Source: Bacillaceae bacterium S4-13-56
Lineage (GTDB): Bacteria; Bacillota; Bacilli; Bacillales; JAWJLM01
Direction of reading: 5' to 3'
Assembly (NCBI GenBank): GCA_040191315.1
Contig: JAWJLM010000014.1
Coordinates: forward strand, 1 to 64,000
DNA: 64,000 bases
The notes below the pieces were generated by a model. It ran no database searches, was not told where the DNA came from, and saw only the letters and a list, made by a program, of their open reading frames with translations. Of the stretch, positions 47,641 through 58,429 are shown piece after piece. Each line of letters opens with the position of its first letter. Positions within the stretch are counted from its first letter, which is position 1. Both the position numbers and the translations under genes were made by a program.

Positions 47641-47810
47641 TTTATCTTCGAAACCCATAGCTTAATGACCTATAAGAAAAACACTTGTTTCTACAAAGAA
47701 TCTCTAAGTAGCTTTCCGTAGTGCGATTGCTAAGGGCAAAAAAATAAGATAAGGACTCGAATGAAGCTTTTTCGCTGGAGCTAGACAGATTTTATACTTA
47801 TTATCTTGTG
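47640..47810. repeat. dispersed repeat family B copy
   Basis: ACACTTGTTTCTACAAAGAA, then TAGCTTTCCGTAGTGCGATT and TTTCGCTGGAGCTAGACAGA, matches the copies at 41226 and 52225 with drift. It lies just downstream of rsmG. Confidence 0.75.
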
Positions 47811-47837
47811 AAAAAGACAAGTCCTATCCTTTTTCAA

Positions 47838-48557
47838 TTAGGGAAGTAGAGGTGTTTTTCCTGGTACACCTGGTTTCCTAGGATATTTGTTTGGTGATTT
47901 TTTATTTTTCTTTATAATTCCTATATTTCTTTCTCCACCTTCGTTTGGCAATTCAAATTCATAATCCTCAGTTAATTCCCCACCAAGTAATTTCATTGCG
48001 AAATCACCCTCTTTAAGCTCTTCTCGAAATTGCGATCCTTTCATCACTACAAAATGGCCTCCAACCTTAACTAAAGGTAAACAAAGTTCATTTAGAACAG
48101 ATAACCTCGCGACTGCTCTTGCAGTGACAACATCGTACTTTTCTCTTAATTGTAAATTTTTACCAAAAGATTCGGCTCGATCATGATAAAAAGCTACATC
48201 TTTTAATCCCAATTGAGAGGCTAGATAATTTAAAAAAGTAATTCTTTTGTTTAGAGAATCAACAATGGTTACCTTCAAATGAGGAAAGCAGATTTTTAAT
48301 GGGATACTAGGAAAACCTGCACCTGCTCCTACATCACATAGGGAAGATACGGAATGAAAGTCAAAATAAAAGCTTGCTGTAATAGAATCGTAAAAATGTT
48401 TTAAATATACTTCACTTTGCTCAGTAAGAGCAGTCAAATTCATTTTTTCATTCCATTCCACTAAAAGATTGAAATAAAGTTCAAATTGTTTCATTTGTTG
48501 GTCATTCAAATCTATACCTTGAGCTAAAAGTAAACTTTTAAATTGTTCCGGTGTCAT
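47838..48557 (-). CDS. rsmG: 16S rRNA (guanine527-N7)-methyltransferase RsmG
   Basis: RsmG (GidB) of 239 residues methylates G527 of 16S rRNA with S-adenosylmethionine. The SAM-binding motif [16 protein letters not shown] is at about 70-85, [12 protein letters not shown] at about 95-106 and [15 protein letters not shown] at about 145-159. The start overlaps the mnmG stop by four bases (ATGA). The C-terminal tail is basic and proline-rich ([21 protein letters not shown]). Confidence 0.95.
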   Translation of the reverse strand: MTPEQFKSLLLAQGIDLNDQQMKQFELYFNLLVEWNEKMNLTALTEQSEVYLKHFYDSITASFYFDFHSVSSLCDVGAGAGFPSIPLKICFPHLKVTIVDSLNKRITFLNYLASQLGLKDVAFYHDRAESFGKNLQLREKYDVVTARAVARLSVLNELCLPLVKVGGHFVVMKGSQFREELKEGDFAMKLLGGELTEDYEFELPNEGGERNIGIIKKNKKSPNKYPRKPGVPGKTPLLP

Positions 48558-50470
48558 TGAGCATTCCTTTCCTTCATTTCCTTTTCTGAAAGTTTTTTCA
48601 TTCCACCTTGTTCTATATAGACAAGTAAAATAGATACATCGGCAGGATTTACACCTGAAATTCTAGATGCTTGACCGACAGACAATGGACGTACCTGTTT
48701 AAGCTTTTGCCTTGCTTCAGTTGCTAATCCTCTTATGTCATCATAATCTATGTTATGTGGGATCTTCTTATCATCCATCTTTTTCATTCGTTCCACCTGC
48801 TGTAAAGATTTCTGGATGTATCCTTCATATTTGATTTGTACTTCCACTTGTTCTTTTACTTCGTTGTCAAGTGCTACTTCATTTTCAGGGAGTATAGGTT
48901 CTATTAATTCATACGTTAACTCTGGACGTTTCAGTAAATCTGATGCTCTAACTGCATCTTTTAAAGGTGTCCCTCCTGCATTTTTGATAATATTTTGAAC
49001 CTCATCTGTATTTTTAACAATTATTTCAAATAACCTCTTCTTTTCCTTCTCTATACTCTGTTTCTTCTCTATAAATTTTTGATACCTTTCATCTGAAATT
49101 AATCCCAGTTCACGCCCTATTTCTGTTAACCGTAAATCTGCATTATCATGACGTAATAACAAACGATATTCTGCTCTAGATGTTAATAAACGATACGGTT
49201 CATTTGTTCCCTTGGTTACAAGGTCATCAATTAAGACTCCTATATAAGCTTGTGATCGATCTAGTATTAAAGGCTCCTTTTCTAAGGCTAATGCTGCAGC
49301 ATTTATTCCCGCCATAATTCCTTGTCCTGCAGCTTCTTCATAACCTGAAGTACCATTGATTTGACCTGCTGTAAATAAACCCCTCACCTTTTTAGTTTCT
49401 AAAGTTGGCCATAGCTGGGTAGGAACAACAGCATCATATTCTATTGCATATCCTGCTCTCATTAATTGAGCCTTTTCTAGGCCAGGGATAGTTTGAAGCA
49501 TTTTTCTTTGAACATCTTCTGGTAATGACGTAGATAACCCTTGGACATAGACTTCTTCTGTATTGCGCCCTTCAGGTTCTAAAAAGATCTGATGACGCGG
49601 TTTATCATTGAAACGCACCACTTTATCCTCAATAGATGGACAATAACGAGGGCCGGTCCCTTTGATCATCCCTGAATACATTGGCGATCTATCTAAGTTA
49701 TCGTCAATTATTTTATGTGTAAATTCACCAGTATAAGTTAACCAACACGGAATCTGGTCGGTGATAAATTTAGTGGTTTCATAAGAAAAAGCTCTTGGTT
49801 CTTTATCCCCAGGTTGAATTTCCGTTTTAGAGTAATCAATAGTGTGGCTATTTACTCTTGGAGGTGTACCTGTCTTGAAACGTACTAAGTCAAACCCTAG
49901 TTCTTCTAAATGTTTAGATAGATTTACAGAAGGTCGTTGGTTATTAGGTCCACTGTCATAAGACAGTTCCCCAATTATGACTTTTCCCCTCATAAAAGTA
50001 CCTGTTGTAATAACCACAGATTTAGCATAATAAGCTGCCTGTGTCTCCGTAATGACTCCCTTGCACTCGCCATTTTCTACAATAAGCTTTTCAACCATCG
50101 CTTGGTGTAGAGTCAAATTCATTTCATTCTCAATAGTTTTTTTCATTTCATGTTGGTACATAAATTTGTCAGCCTGGGCTCTTAAAGCTCTTACTGCCGG
50201 ACCTTTTCCGGTATTAAGCATTCTCATTTGAATATAAGTCTTATCTATGTTTCTAGCCATTTCTCCACCAAGAGCATCAATCTCACGAACAACAATCCCC
50301 TTAGCAGGTCCCCCTATCGAAGGATTACATGGCATAAATGCTATCATATCTAAATTGAGGGTAAGCAGTAGAGTTTTTGCTCCCCTTCTAGCAGCAGCAA
50401 GACTAGCTTCAACTCCTGCATGTCCTGCCCCAACTATTATTACATCATAATGTCCCGCATCATAAGGCAT
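48554..50470 (-). CDS. mnmG: tRNA uridine-34 carboxymethylaminomethyl-modifying enzyme MnmG
   Basis: MnmG (GidA) of 638 residues uses FAD and, with MnmE, modifies the wobble uridine of certain tRNAs. The FAD-binding [21 protein letters not shown] is near residues 10-30, the conserved cysteine segment [13 protein letters not shown] near 47-59, and the C-terminal helical domain carries [10 protein letters not shown]. It lies 18 bp downstream of mnmE. Confidence 0.96.
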   Translation of the reverse strand: MPYDAGHYDVIIVGAGHAGVEASLAAARRGAKTLLLTLNLDMIAFMPCNPSIGGPAKGIVVREIDALGGEMARNIDKTYIQMRMLNTGKGPAVRALRAQADKFMYQHEMKKTIENEMNLTLHQAMVEKLIVENGECKGVITETQAAYYAKSVVITTGTFMRGKVIIGELSYDSGPNNQRPSVNLSKHLEELGFDLVRFKTGTPPRVNSHTIDYSKTEIQPGDKEPRAFSYETTKFITDQIPCWLTYTGEFTHKIIDDNLDRSPMYSGMIKGTGPRYCPSIEDKVVRFNDKPRHQIFLEPEGRNTEEVYVQGLSTSLPEDVQRKMLQTIPGLEKAQLMRAGYAIEYDAVVPTQLWPTLETKKVRGLFTAGQINGTSGYEEAAGQGIMAGINAAALALEKEPLILDRSQAYIGVLIDDLVTKGTNEPYRLLTSRAEYRLLLRHDNADLRLTEIGRELGLISDERYQKFIEKKQSIEKEKKRLFEIIVKNTDEVQNIIKNAGGTPLKDAVRASDLLKRPELTYELIEPILPENEVALDNEVKEQVEVQIKYEGYIQKSLQQVERMKKMDDKKIPHNIDYDDIRGLATEARQKLKQVRPLSVGQASRISGVNPADVSILLVYIEQGGMKKLSEKEMKERNAQ

Positions 50471-50488
50471 TAAAATCGCTCCTTACAT

Positions 50489-51874
50489 TTATTTTCCTAA
50501 ACAGAACTGTGAAAAGAGTTGATCAATTAAACTCTCATGAACAGTGTCACCTACAATTTCACCTAAAAGCTCCCACGTTCTTGTTACATCAATTTGAATT
50601 ATGTCAATTGGCAAATTCATATCAATCCCATTCATCGCTTCCTCAATAGCTCCCTTTGCTTGTTTTAGTAGCTGTATATGGCGGGCATTAGATAAATAGG
50701 TTAAATCGCCAGAATCGAGTGATCCAGAAAAAAATAAAGTGGAAATTGCTTTTTCTAATTCATCTATTCCTTGATCCATAATCAGTGATGTTGTAACCAT
50801 AGGTTTACCTTCGGATAGCTTCTTAACCTTTTGAAGGTCAATCTTTTGTTCCAAGTCAGTTTTATTCAAAATAACAATGACATCCATGCCATGAACTGCT
50901 TCAAACAGGCGCTCATCTTCCAGTGTATATTCCTCTCCATAATTTAAAACAAGTAAAATTAAATCTGCTTCCTTTAAAACTTGGCGAGAACGTTCCACAC
51001 CAATCCGTTCTACAATATCTTCTGTTTCTCGAATACCAGCTGTATCCACTAACCGAAGTGGAATCCCTCTTACATTAACATATTCTTCGATTACATCACG
51101 TGTTGTACCTGGGACTTCCGTTACAATTGCTTTATTCTCTCGTACTAATGCATTTAGTAAAGATGATTTACCAACATTAGGACGACCAACAATGACTGTT
51201 GAAATTCCTTCTCTTAATATTTTCCCTTGTCTAGCTGATTCTAGCAATTTTTCAATTTCTCCATGTACGTATGATGTTTTTTCTTTCATCGTATTTAATG
51301 TCATCTGTTCTACATCATCATATTCAGGGTAATCAATGTTCACTTCCACATGAGCAACCGTTTCTAATAATTCTTGTCTTAATTCCCTAATTAAACGTGA
51401 TAGACTTCCTTCCATTTGTCTTAATGCAACATTCATTGCCCGATCCGTTTTAGAACGAATTAAATCCATTACAGCTTCTGCCTGCGATAAATCTATTCGA
51501 CCATTTAAAAAAGCTCTTTTTGTAAATTCTCCGGGTTCAGCTAATCGAGCACCTTGCTCCAATACTTTCTCTAATACTCTATTTACAGAGATAAGTCCTC
51601 CATGGCAATTAATTTCAACCACATCTTCTCTTGTAAACGTCTTTGGACCTTTCATCACTGTAACCATGACTTCCTCAAACATTTCGCCATTTAATGGATC
51701 AATCAGCCTACCATAATGAATTGTATGGCTCTCCACCTCTTTTAAGGACTTTCCTTTTACACCTTTATAAAATTTATCCGCAATCTCAATGGCATCGGGT
51801 CCACTTAATCGTACAATCCCGATCGCGCCTTCTCCTACAGGAGTGGAAATGGCAGTAATTGTATCCTGATCCAT
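50489..51874 (-). CDS. mnmE: tRNA modification GTPase MnmE
   Basis: MnmE (ThdF/TrmE) of 461 residues. The N-terminal tetrahydrofolate-binding dimer domain ([21 protein letters not shown]) is followed by a helical domain and an inserted G domain with G1 [14 protein letters not shown] (about 227-240), DTAGIRET and NKTD. The C-terminal catalytic cysteine is in FCLGK. It is the first gene of mnmE-mnmG-rsmG and has GGAGGTGG upstream of the ATG. Confidence 0.96.
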   Translation of the reverse strand: MDQDTITAISTPVGEGAIGIVRLSGPDAIEIADKFYKGVKGKSLKEVESHTIHYGRLIDPLNGEMFEEVMVTVMKGPKTFTREDVVEINCHGGLISVNRVLEKVLEQGARLAEPGEFTKRAFLNGRIDLSQAEAVMDLIRSKTDRAMNVALRQMEGSLSRLIRELRQELLETVAHVEVNIDYPEYDDVEQMTLNTMKEKTSYVHGEIEKLLESARQGKILREGISTVIVGRPNVGKSSLLNALVRENKAIVTEVPGTTRDVIEEYVNVRGIPLRLVDTAGIRETEDIVERIGVERSRQVLKEADLILLVLNYGEEYTLEDERLFEAVHGMDVIVILNKTDLEQKIDLQKVKKLSEGKPMVTTSLIMDQGIDELEKAISTLFFSGSLDSGDLTYLSNARHIQLLKQAKGAIEEAMNGIDMNLPIDIIQIDVTRTWELLGEIVGDTVHESLIDQLFSQFCLGK

Positions 51875-52100
51875 TCCCCCACCTCCTTATCTATTTCAAC
51901 TTCAAAAATATTCTTCATCACTAACTTATTAGATTAGCACAACTATTCACATCTTGAAAAGTTATCTGTATTAAGTTTTCCACATGTGGATAGTTTTAAA
52001 TCTAAAATAATAATGTTTTTATAAAAAAGTTATCCACAAAAAAACAATAAGTCACCTTTTTTTAGAAAAAACTTCACATAACATGCTATCTCGTCACAAT
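51875..52100. promoter_or_regulatory. mnmE upstream region with DnaA boxes
   Basis: The sequence includes TGTGGATAG at 51985-51993 and an exact TTATCCACA at 52030-52038, with TTTTCCACA directly before the first. The region presumably holds the mnmE promoter. It is a small DnaA-box group 3 kb from the main origin boxes. Confidence 0.6.
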
Positions 52101-52620
52101 AGTGAGAGAGCAATGCCGTCCCCACTAATTGTTAGCTTCAAAGGGCATGACCAAAAGGCCCTTGAACCAATCGGACGTTAAAGTTAGAAAAATTCTCTAA
52201 CAACTATAAATTCTGATACTATAAGAAAAGCGCAAGCTTCCTTCGAAACAAGAAAAGCACTTGTTTCTGTAAAGTAGCTCTATGTAGCTTTCCTTCGTGC
52301 GATTACTCGGGGCAAAAACTTCGAAGATTACTCGATGATGCTTTTCGCTGGAGCTAGACAAATTTTATCCTTTTGTATGAAAACAAACCATGTAAAACTT
52401 TTGTTTACGTGATCAAGTCACAATAGATGGTACTTCTATACCGTCACAACCCGTTTCTTATGCAGGGTATCCTTCTTCAGGATCCACCAATGTATATTTC
52501 GACCTGGTCATATTGTTATTAAAGGCATTCCCAAAGATGAACAAGATTTATCCTCCTTGTTTGATTAGGAATCCATTATCATAGTAGATGGTGGCTCCGC
52601 AAAGCGAGCCATAATGATTT
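52101..52620. repeat. intergenic repeats (families A and B) and unassigned DNA
   Basis: 52101-52180 is a partial family A copy (CCCCACTAATTGTTAGC, then AAAAGGCCCTTGAACCA). 52225-52375 is a well-preserved family B copy (AAGCACTTGTTTCTGTAAAG; GATGCTTTTCGCTGGAGCTA). 52386-52620 shows no frame or repeat I recognise, apart from a GGCTC...GAGCC stem near 52593-52610. Confidence 0.7.
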
Positions 52621-52634
52621 CTTATCTTTTAAAA

Positions 52635-52657
52635 AAAACCTCCGAAAAGGAGGTTTT
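52635..52657 (-). terminator. jag/yidC terminator
   Basis: A 9-bp stem (AAAACCTCC / GGAGGTTTT) with a GAAAA loop is followed by TTTTAAAAG on the minus strand, 11 bp past the jag stop codon. Confidence 0.85.
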
Positions 52658-52667
52658 AAAAAATTTA

Positions 52668-53288
52668 TTATTTGTTAGGTTTAATTACTACAAAACGGTT
52701 GGGTTCACTACCATCAGAATAGGTTGAGACATCTTTTCGATCCTGTAAAACGGTATGAATAATTTTTCTTTCGTAAGATGGCATTGGTTCTAGTTTAACT
52801 TCTTTATGAGTTTTAGAAGATTTCTCGGCTAAGCGTTCCGCTAATTGAATTAGAGTCGAATTCCTTCTATCACGATAACCTTCTGCGTCAATAATAACTG
52901 TTTTGTAATCATCTGAATGATGATTAACGACCAAATGAGTTAAATATTGTAGAGCGTTTAACGTTTGTCCTCTTTTTCCAATTAACAAAGCAATTTTTTC
53001 TCCTACTAACTCAAACGTTACTTCACGATCCTGCTTTTTTGTTTTTACTTCAATAGGAGCTCCCATTTCTTGAGCTACTTTTTTTAAGTAATTTTCACCA
53101 TCTTGAATCGTATTTTCTTGGATTTTCACTTTTACAACTGCACGTTTAGAACCAAATACGCCAAATATACCTTTTTTTCCTTCTTCAATGACCTCTACTT
53201 TTACCTGGTCCTCTGTGGTGTTTAACTGCTCTAATGCTGATTGGACAGCTTCGTTAATGGTTAGTCCAGTAGCAGTTACCTGTTTCAC
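52668..53288 (-). CDS. jag: RNA-binding protein Jag (KhpB)
   Basis: Jag of 206 residues. The Jag-N domain (about 1-52), KH-like domain (about 75-135; [18 protein letters not shown]) and C-terminal R3H domain (about 140-205; [28 protein letters not shown]) are all present. It binds RNA and, with KhpA, influences cell elongation in Gram-positive bacteria. The start overlaps the yidC stop by four bases. B. subtilis places it after spoIIIJ. Confidence 0.95.
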   Translation of the reverse strand: MKQVTATGLTINEAVQSALEQLNTTEDQVKVEVIEEGKKGIFGVFGSKRAVVKVKIQENTIQDGENYLKKVAQEMGAPIEVKTKKQDREVTFELVGEKIALLIGKRGQTLNALQYLTHLVVNHHSDDYKTVIIDAEGYRDRRNSTLIQLAERLAEKSSKTHKEVKLEPMPSYERKIIHTVLQDRKDVSTYSDGSEPNRFVVIKPNK

Positions 53289-54052
53289 TTTTTTGCTCCT
53301 CCCGTTGACTGTTTATTCATTGGTCGATTAACAAAGATTGCTTGTCCAATCATAAAAACGTTACCGACTACCCAGTAAAGAGCCAATGCCGCTGGGAAAT
53401 AAACAGCAAATATACCAATCATAAGTGGCATCATATATAGCATCATTTTCATTTGTGGATTATTTGCTGATGCATTTCCTGCCATCATGATTTTTTGTTG
53501 TAGGAAAGTTGTAATTGCAGCAATAATCGGTAATAAAAAGATAGGATCTGGTTGTCCCATCTGAAACCATAAAAAGGACTGAGTTTTAATTTCTTCTGTT
53601 CGGTAAATAGCTTGATAAATACCAAATAGAATCGGCATTTGCACTAATAATGGAAAACATCCTGCTAGGGGATTAACACCATTTTTTTGGAACAGTTCCA
53701 TTGTTTCTTGCTGTAACTTTTGCTGTGTTTTCTGATCCTTAGAACTGTATTTTTCACGAATCTTTTGCAATTCTGGCTGAATGTCCTGCATTGCTTTTGA
53801 GCTTTTTAATTGTTTAATATTAAGCGGTAACAAGACTGTTCTAATAATAATTGTAACAACAATAATGGATAAACCATAGCTGTTACCCAAAACTTCAGCA
53901 AAAAAGATAATCATTTGTGATAATGGATATATCACATATTCATTCCAGAAGCCTACACTTTCCGAATTAATTGGTTGTTCTAAATCTCCACAGCCAGCTA
54001 AGACTGTAAGAAGCGCCATAAGTACAACCAATAATAGAACTTTTTTACGCAC
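53285..54052 (-). CDS. yidC: membrane protein insertase YidC (SpoIIIJ type)
   Basis: YidC of 255 residues inserts proteins into the membrane, alone or with SecYEG. A lipoprotein signal ends LTVLAGC (lipidated C21). Five membrane helices follow, with the conserved arginine of the hydrophilic groove in [21 protein letters not shown] (about residue 70). The gene sits between rnpA and jag as in B. subtilis spoIIIJ. It also supports sporulation in that species. Confidence 0.95.
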   Translation of the reverse strand: MRKKVLLLVVLMALLTVLAGCGDLEQPINSESVGFWNEYVIYPLSQMIIFFAEVLGNSYGLSIIVVTIIIRTVLLPLNIKQLKSSKAMQDIQPELQKIREKYSSKDQKTQQKLQQETMELFQKNGVNPLAGCFPLLVQMPILFGIYQAIYRTEEIKTQSFLWFQMGQPDPIFLLPIIAAITTFLQQKIMMAGNASANNPQMKMMLYMMPLMIGIFAVYFPAALALYWVVGNVFMIGQAIFVNRPMNKQSTGGAKK

Positions 54053-54128
54053 TACATTTCCTCCTTACACCAATAGATCATTTATCATATGAAATCAGGT
54101 TTAACGTTATACTGTATGTACGGATTCC

Positions 54129-54470
54129 TTATTTTAATAACAAACGTGATTTTAATAAAACATGAGTTAAGCTTTTTTTTACTTCATGAAAGTCCATATT
54201 TTTTACAGGCTGACGAGCAATAATCACTAGATCATAATCTTCCTTAATCTGATCCTCAAGTTCATGCAAAGCCTGTCTTAAATAACGTTTAACCTGGTTA
54301 CGAACAACCGCATTCCCTATTTTTTTTCCTACAGAAAGACCTACTCTAAAGTGAGTTTGTTCCTCCTTGTGATAATAATATAAAACTAATTGACGATTAG
54401 CAAACGATTTTCCATGTTTAAAGATAACTTGAAATTCTTCATTCCTCTTTATACGGTATGCTTTTCTCAA
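54129..54470 (-). CDS. rnpA: ribonuclease P protein component
   Basis: RnpA of 113 residues is the protein subunit of RNase P, which trims the 5' leader of tRNA precursors. It has the conserved [15 protein letters not shown] and the RNR-like motif [21 protein letters not shown]. The TTG at 54470 (protein [13 protein letters not shown]) has GGAGTGGATTCC upstream and gives the usual length; the frame extends to 54536 with unrelated residues. It follows rpmH. Confidence 0.93.
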   Translation of the reverse strand: MRKAYRIKRNEEFQVIFKHGKSFANRQLVLYYYHKEEQTHFRVGLSVGKKIGNAVVRNQVKRYLRQALHELEDQIKEDYDLVIIARQPVKNMDFHEVKKSLTHVLLKSRLLLK

Positions 54471-54546
54471 GGAATCCACTCCAATACTATAAAGAACTAA
54501 GGCTTCAAAAAATGAAGCCCTATCCTCTATCTTCATCGTGAAAAAA

Positions 54547-54570
54547 AGACCACTGACTTCTTTCAGTGGT

Positions 54571-54572
<2 letters not shown>
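54547..54572 (-). terminator. terminator-like hairpin between rpmH and rnpA
   Basis: A 10-bp perfect stem (AGACCACTGA / TCAGTGGTCT) overlaps the rpmH stop and is followed by TTTTTTT on the minus strand. Since rnpA lies downstream, it probably attenuates rather than fully ends transcription. Confidence 0.75.
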
Positions 54573-54705
<133 letters not shown>

Positions 54706-54797
54706 CTATAGACACCTCCTGAGGAATTCATGTGTAGAGTTAATGAAAACCATCGTTTTAATAAGTTAAAATTTGACCCTCAAAGACAATCCAATTA

Positions 54798-54827
54798 ATT
54801 ATACGTAATGACCCTTACTTCTGTCAA
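54798..54827 (-). promoter_or_regulatory. sigma-A promoter for rpmH-rnpA
   Basis: On the minus strand TTGACA (54827-54822) and TATAAT (54803-54798) are both exact consensus, with an 18-bp spacer, about 93 bp upstream of the rpmH ATG. Confidence 0.85.
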
Positions 54828-54895
54828 CTTCTTTTAAAAGTCTATCTAGGAGATCATTTAAATCCCGAAATCTATCATAACATGTCTAAACAAAG

Positions 54896-55185
54896 TTATC
54901 CACACCCTATGTTTATCTTTTTTTCTCTTAAAAAAATCATCCACAACAATTATCGACAAAAAAATCACAAAATATAGTGTTGTGGATAAATTATATCTAC
55001 AAGCTGTTGTTTTTGTGGATAAGTGTCGAAAAACCGTTGCGCTTTCTCACTTTTTTTGATATGATATTTGTGTTTTAATCTGTGTAAACATTTGAACCAC
55101 CCAATAGTTGTCCACATATTGGGGATAACCTGTGGACATTTACACACAGTGCTGTATTTAACGTTATCAACAACTCTGTGGAATC
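54896..55185. other. oriC: oriC, DnaA-box region upstream of dnaA (bipartite origin, left part)
   Basis: Exact DnaA boxes are TTATCCACA at 54896-54904 and TGTGGATAA at 54981-54989 and 55014-55022. Near-consensus boxes are TCATCCACA 54937-54945, TTGTCCACA 55108-55116, TGTGGACAT 55131-55139 and TTATCAACA 55164-55172. Together with the dnaA-dnaN boxes this is the usual bipartite Bacillus origin. A frame of 87 codons across it is chance. Confidence 0.93.
55037..55065 (+). promoter_or_regulatory. candidate dnaA promoter
   Basis: TTGCGC at 55037-55042 and TATGAT at 55060-55065 are separated by 17 bp. They lie among DnaA boxes, as expected for an autoregulated dnaA promoter. The position is inferred from motif alone. 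Confidence 0.5.
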
Positions 55186-55298
55186 TGTTTATAAGTTTCA
55201 TTCCTTCTATATTACTATGCCTGTGCATGAAATAATTTAAAAATCCTTAAATTACTTCCTATATTTTGATGAAGAGTCCGTATATTATTCAGAAAACA

Positions 55299-55346
55299 AC
55301 TTATACCTTCACATACAATTTCAAGTAGGTATAAGCTTTTTTTTTC
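55299..55346 (+). terminator. terminator-like hairpin in the dnaA leader
   Basis: CTTATACCT (55300-55308) pairs perfectly with AGGTATAAG (55327-55335), followed by nine T residues. It stands about 70 bp before the dnaA start codon. Confidence 0.7.
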
Positions 55347-55417
55347 TTCACATTATACATAGACCTATTCATCAGTATTAAGAAGATTGATTCATCTTTG
55401 AAAGGAGCGAAGCACCT

Positions 55418-56767
55418 TTGGAAAACATCCAGGATCTATGGAATAAAACACTCGATCAAATTAAAGAAAAAATTAGTAAACCTAGTTTTGAGACTTGGCT
55501 CAAGTCCACTAAGGCTGAAACTCTTAAAGATACAACACTAATTATTGTTGCTCCTAATGAATTTGCCCGCGACTGGTTGGAGGGTCAGTACTCTGATCTC
55601 ATATCAGATACTCTATATGAGGTAACTGGAGCTAAATTAAAAACAAAATTCATCATTCCAGATACAAAGGATTCATCCACAAAGGAAGAAAAACCAAAAG
55701 TTAAAAAAATGAACGACCTTCATAATAACCAAGAAGACGCACCTCAAAGTTTACTTAATTCCAAATACACTTTTGATACATTTGTCATAGGTTCTGGAAA
55801 TCGTTTCGCTCACGCAGCTTCTCTTGCTGTTGCTGAAGCACCTGCAAAGGCCTATAATCCTCTATTCATATATGGTGGTGTAGGATTAGGTAAAACACAC
55901 CTTATGCACGCGATAGGTCATTATGTATTAGATCATAATCCTTCAGCAAAGGTAGTCTATCTATCTTCTGAAAAGTTTACAAATGAATTTATTAATTCAA
56001 TTCGTGATAATCGCGCAGTTAATTTTAGAAATAAATATCGAAATGTTGATGTTCTTCTAATTGATGATATTCAGTTTTTAGCTGGAAAAGAACAAACACA
56101 AGAAGAATTTTTCCATACATTTAATGCATTACATGAAGAAAGTAAGCAAATTGTCATTTCTAGTGATCGTCCCCCAAAAGAAATACCTACACTAGAAGAT
56201 AGATTACGATCACGATTTGAGTGGGGACTCATTACTGATATTACTCCACCTGATTTAGAAACAAGAATTGCGATTTTAAGGAAAAAGGCTAAAGCAGAAG
56301 CTTTAGATATTCCTAATGAAGTTATGCTTTATATTGCAAATCAAATTGATACTAATATTCGTGAATTAGAAGGTGCACTTATTAGAGTCGTAGCTTATTC
56401 TTCTTTAATTAATCGTGATATCAATGCCTCTTTAGCTGCTGAAGCATTGAAGGATATTATTCCATCCTCTAAACCAAAGAAGATTACTATCAAAGCTATT
56501 CAGGAATTGGTAAGTGAGAAATACAACATACGATTAGAAGATTTTTCTGCAAAGAAGCGTACAAAATCAGTTGCCTTCCCTAGACAAATTGCTATGTATC
56601 TTTCTCGAGAACTAACAGATTTTTCTTTACCGAAAATTGGGGAAGAATTTGGAGGAAGAGATCATACTACTGTTATTCATGCACATGAAAAAATATCAAA
56701 AATGATAGATCAAGATCAAATACTACATCAAGAAATAAAAGAAATAAAAGAACAGCTTAAGACCTGA
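55418..56767 (+). CDS. dnaA: chromosomal replication initiator DnaA
   Basis: DnaA of 449 residues binds DnaA boxes and opens oriC. Domain I (about 1-85; [22 protein letters not shown]), a variable linker, the AAA+ domain with Walker [14 protein letters not shown] near 147-159 and Walker [11 protein letters not shown], and the C-terminal domain IV with the DnaA-box-binding signature [15 protein letters not shown]. The start is TTG at 55418, after GAAAGGAGCG. It heads the dnaA-dnaN operon. Confidence 0.97.
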   Translation: MENIQDLWNKTLDQIKEKISKPSFETWLKSTKAETLKDTTLIIVAPNEFARDWLEGQYSDLISDTLYEVTGAKLKTKFIIPDTKDSSTKEEKPKVKKMNDLHNNQEDAPQSLLNSKYTFDTFVIGSGNRFAHAASLAVAEAPAKAYNPLFIYGGVGLGKTHLMHAIGHYVLDHNPSAKVVYLSSEKFTNEFINSIRDNRAVNFRNKYRNVDVLLIDDIQFLAGKEQTQEEFFHTFNALHEESKQIVISSDRPPKEIPTLEDRLRSRFEWGLITDITPPDLETRIAILRKKAKAEALDIPNEVMLYIANQIDTNIRELEGALIRVVAYSSLINRDINASLAAEALKDIIPSSKPKKITIKAIQELVSEKYNIRLEDFSAKKRTKSVAFPRQIAMYLSRELTDFSLPKIGEEFGGRDHTTVIHAHEKISKMIDQDQILHQEIKEIKEQLKT

Positions 56768-56802
56768 ATAGTGTGTATAACTTTAACACATCTATGAACA
56801 GT

Positions 56803-56920
56803 CTATCCACATGTGGATAGACTTTATTTCCTTTATAAAATGGCACTTATACACATATCCACAGCCTCTACTACTATTACTACTATTTTTAAATATAAAA
56901 AATAATAAATAAGAACGTCA
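56803..56920. other. oriC: oriC right part: DnaA boxes and unwinding element between dnaA and dnaN
   Basis: An inverted pair CTATCCACA/TGTGGATAG at 56803-56820 and ATATCCACA at 56855-56863 are followed by CTACTACTATTACTACTATT (about 56870) and an A/T-only stretch to about 56910. This fits DnaA boxes followed by DnaA-trio repeats and the DNA unwinding element, placed as in B. subtilis. Confidence 0.85.
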
Positions 56921-56940
56921 CTTTTCTAGGAGGATTTTTT

Positions 56941-58083
56941 ATGAAATTTGTCATACAACGTGAACTATTAATGGAAAGTCTTCAACATGTTATGAAAGCT
57001 GTATCCTCTCGAACAGCTATCCCAATATTAACTGGGATTAAATTAGAAGCTTATCCTCAAGGCATTAAATTAACTGGAAGTGATTCTGATATCTCTATTG
57101 AATCTTTTATTCCAGTCGAAGAGGATGGTAAAATCTATGTAGAAAATATTGAGTCAGGAAGTGTTGTCTTGCAAGCTAAATACTTCCCGGAAATTATACG
57201 AAAACTGCCTAAGCAGATCGTTGAAATTGAAGTTGATGATCATTTCAATGTAAATGTTCGATCAGGTAGCGCTGAATTTCATTTAAATGGTCAAGACGCA
57301 GATGAATATCCTCATTTACCGGAGGTTGAAATTGAAGAAAGTTTTTCTATTTCATCCGACTTACTAAAAGATCTAGTAAAACAGACTGTATTTGCTGTTT
57401 CCGCTTCAGAAACCCGACCAATTTTAACGGGGGTGAATGTTTCATTACGTGATGGAAAGCTTTCTTTTGTAGCAACAGACAGTCATCGTTTAGCTTCAAG
57501 AAAAATACCTGTGACTGGGAATTTAGCACTTTTAGAAGAAAAAAGTATTGTAATTCCAGGGAAAAGTTTAAATGAATTGAACAAAATTTTGGATGATAAT
57601 CAAGAAATGGTTCATATAAGTCTTACTCAAAATCAAATACTCTTTAAAACAAAGAATCTCCATTTTCTATCAAGATTGTTAGAAGGAAATTATCCAGAAA
57701 CATCGCGTCTGATTCCAGATCAGAGTAAAACGATTGTTGTAATAGATACAAAAGACCTACTACATGTAGTGGACCGTGCTTCTTTATTAGCAAAGGAAAA
57801 TCAAAATAATGTTGTAAAGCTAGTTACAAAAGTCGATAAACTAATTGAAATATCCAGTAATTCACCTGAAATAGGAAAAGTTGTGGAATCAATAGAAGCT
57901 AAAAGGATTGATGGTGAAGAACTTAAAATATCATTTAGTGCAAAATATTTAATTGATGCCTTACGTGTTATAAACAATACCCAAGTAAAAATAGAATTTA
58001 CAGGGGCTATGCGGCCATTTTTAATACGTCCTTTAGACGATGAGGATTTACTACAATTGATTCTTCCTGTTAGAACTTATTAA
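56941..58083 (+). CDS. dnaN: DNA polymerase III beta sliding clamp
   Basis: DnaN of 380 residues forms the ring clamp that tethers the polymerase. The three repeated clamp domains are in order (MKFVIQRELLMESLQHVMKAV; FAVSASETRPILTGVNV and ATDSHRLASRKI; LIDALRVINNTQVKIEF), ending DLLQLILPVRTY. GGAGGA lies upstream of the ATG. It follows dnaA by 173 bp that hold the origin's unwinding element. Confidence 0.97.
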   Translation: MKFVIQRELLMESLQHVMKAVSSRTAIPILTGIKLEAYPQGIKLTGSDSDISIESFIPVEEDGKIYVENIESGSVVLQAKYFPEIIRKLPKQIVEIEVDDHFNVNVRSGSAEFHLNGQDADEYPHLPEVEIEESFSISSDLLKDLVKQTVFAVSASETRPILTGVNVSLRDGKLSFVATDSHRLASRKIPVTGNLALLEEKSIVIPGKSLNELNKILDDNQEMVHISLTQNQILFKTKNLHFLSRLLEGNYPETSRLIPDQSKTIVVIDTKDLLHVVDRASLLAKENQNNVVKLVTKVDKLIEISSNSPEIGKVVESIEAKRIDGEELKISFSAKYLIDALRVINNTQVKIEFTGAMRPFLIRPLDDEDLLQLILPVRTY

Positions 58084-58090
58084 GAGGATA

Positions 58091-58129
58091 GAAGCAAAGC
58101 TAGAATCGAATTTTTAGCTTTGCTTTTCT
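58091..58129 (+). terminator. dnaN terminator
   Basis: The stem GAAGCAAAGCTA / TAGCTTTGCTTT is followed by TCTTATAAA, 7 bp after the dnaN stop codon. Confidence 0.75.
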
Positions 58130-58190
58130 TATAAAGATAAATTTAGTAAAATAGTAAGAAGGGACAAGTTATTTTAAGGAGGATTCAAAA

Positions 58191-58412
58191 ATGGAATCCA
58201 TATACATTACCACTGACTATATCCAGCTGGGTCAATTTTTAAAATTGGCAGGTGTGATCGATACTGGAGGAATGGTTAAGTGGTTTTTATCTGAACATGA
58301 AGTTTTAGTGAATGCTGAAAGAGAAAATCGCCGAGGAAAGAAACTTTACCCAGGAGATCGGATTGTCATCGAAGGCGTCGGCTCTTTTACGATTACTAAA
58401 AAGGAAGAGTAA
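58191..58412 (+). CDS. yaaA: S4 domain protein YaaA (RlbA)
   Basis: A 73-aa S4-domain RNA-binding protein ([38 protein letters not shown]), conserved between dnaN and recF in Bacillales and thought to bind ribosomal RNA. AAGGAGG precedes the ATG. It is followed by recF after 17 bp, likely in one operon. Confidence 0.93.
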   Translation: MESIYITTDYIQLGQFLKLAGVIDTGGMVKWFLSEHEVLVNAERENRRGKKLYPGDRIVIEGVGSFTITKKEE

Positions 58413-58429
58413 ACAAAGGGGAATTCCCA

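Noticed and set aside
54965-55228. 87-codon minus-strand frame in oriC
   Set aside because: It overlaps DnaA boxes and the dnaA promoter; origin DNA, not a gene.
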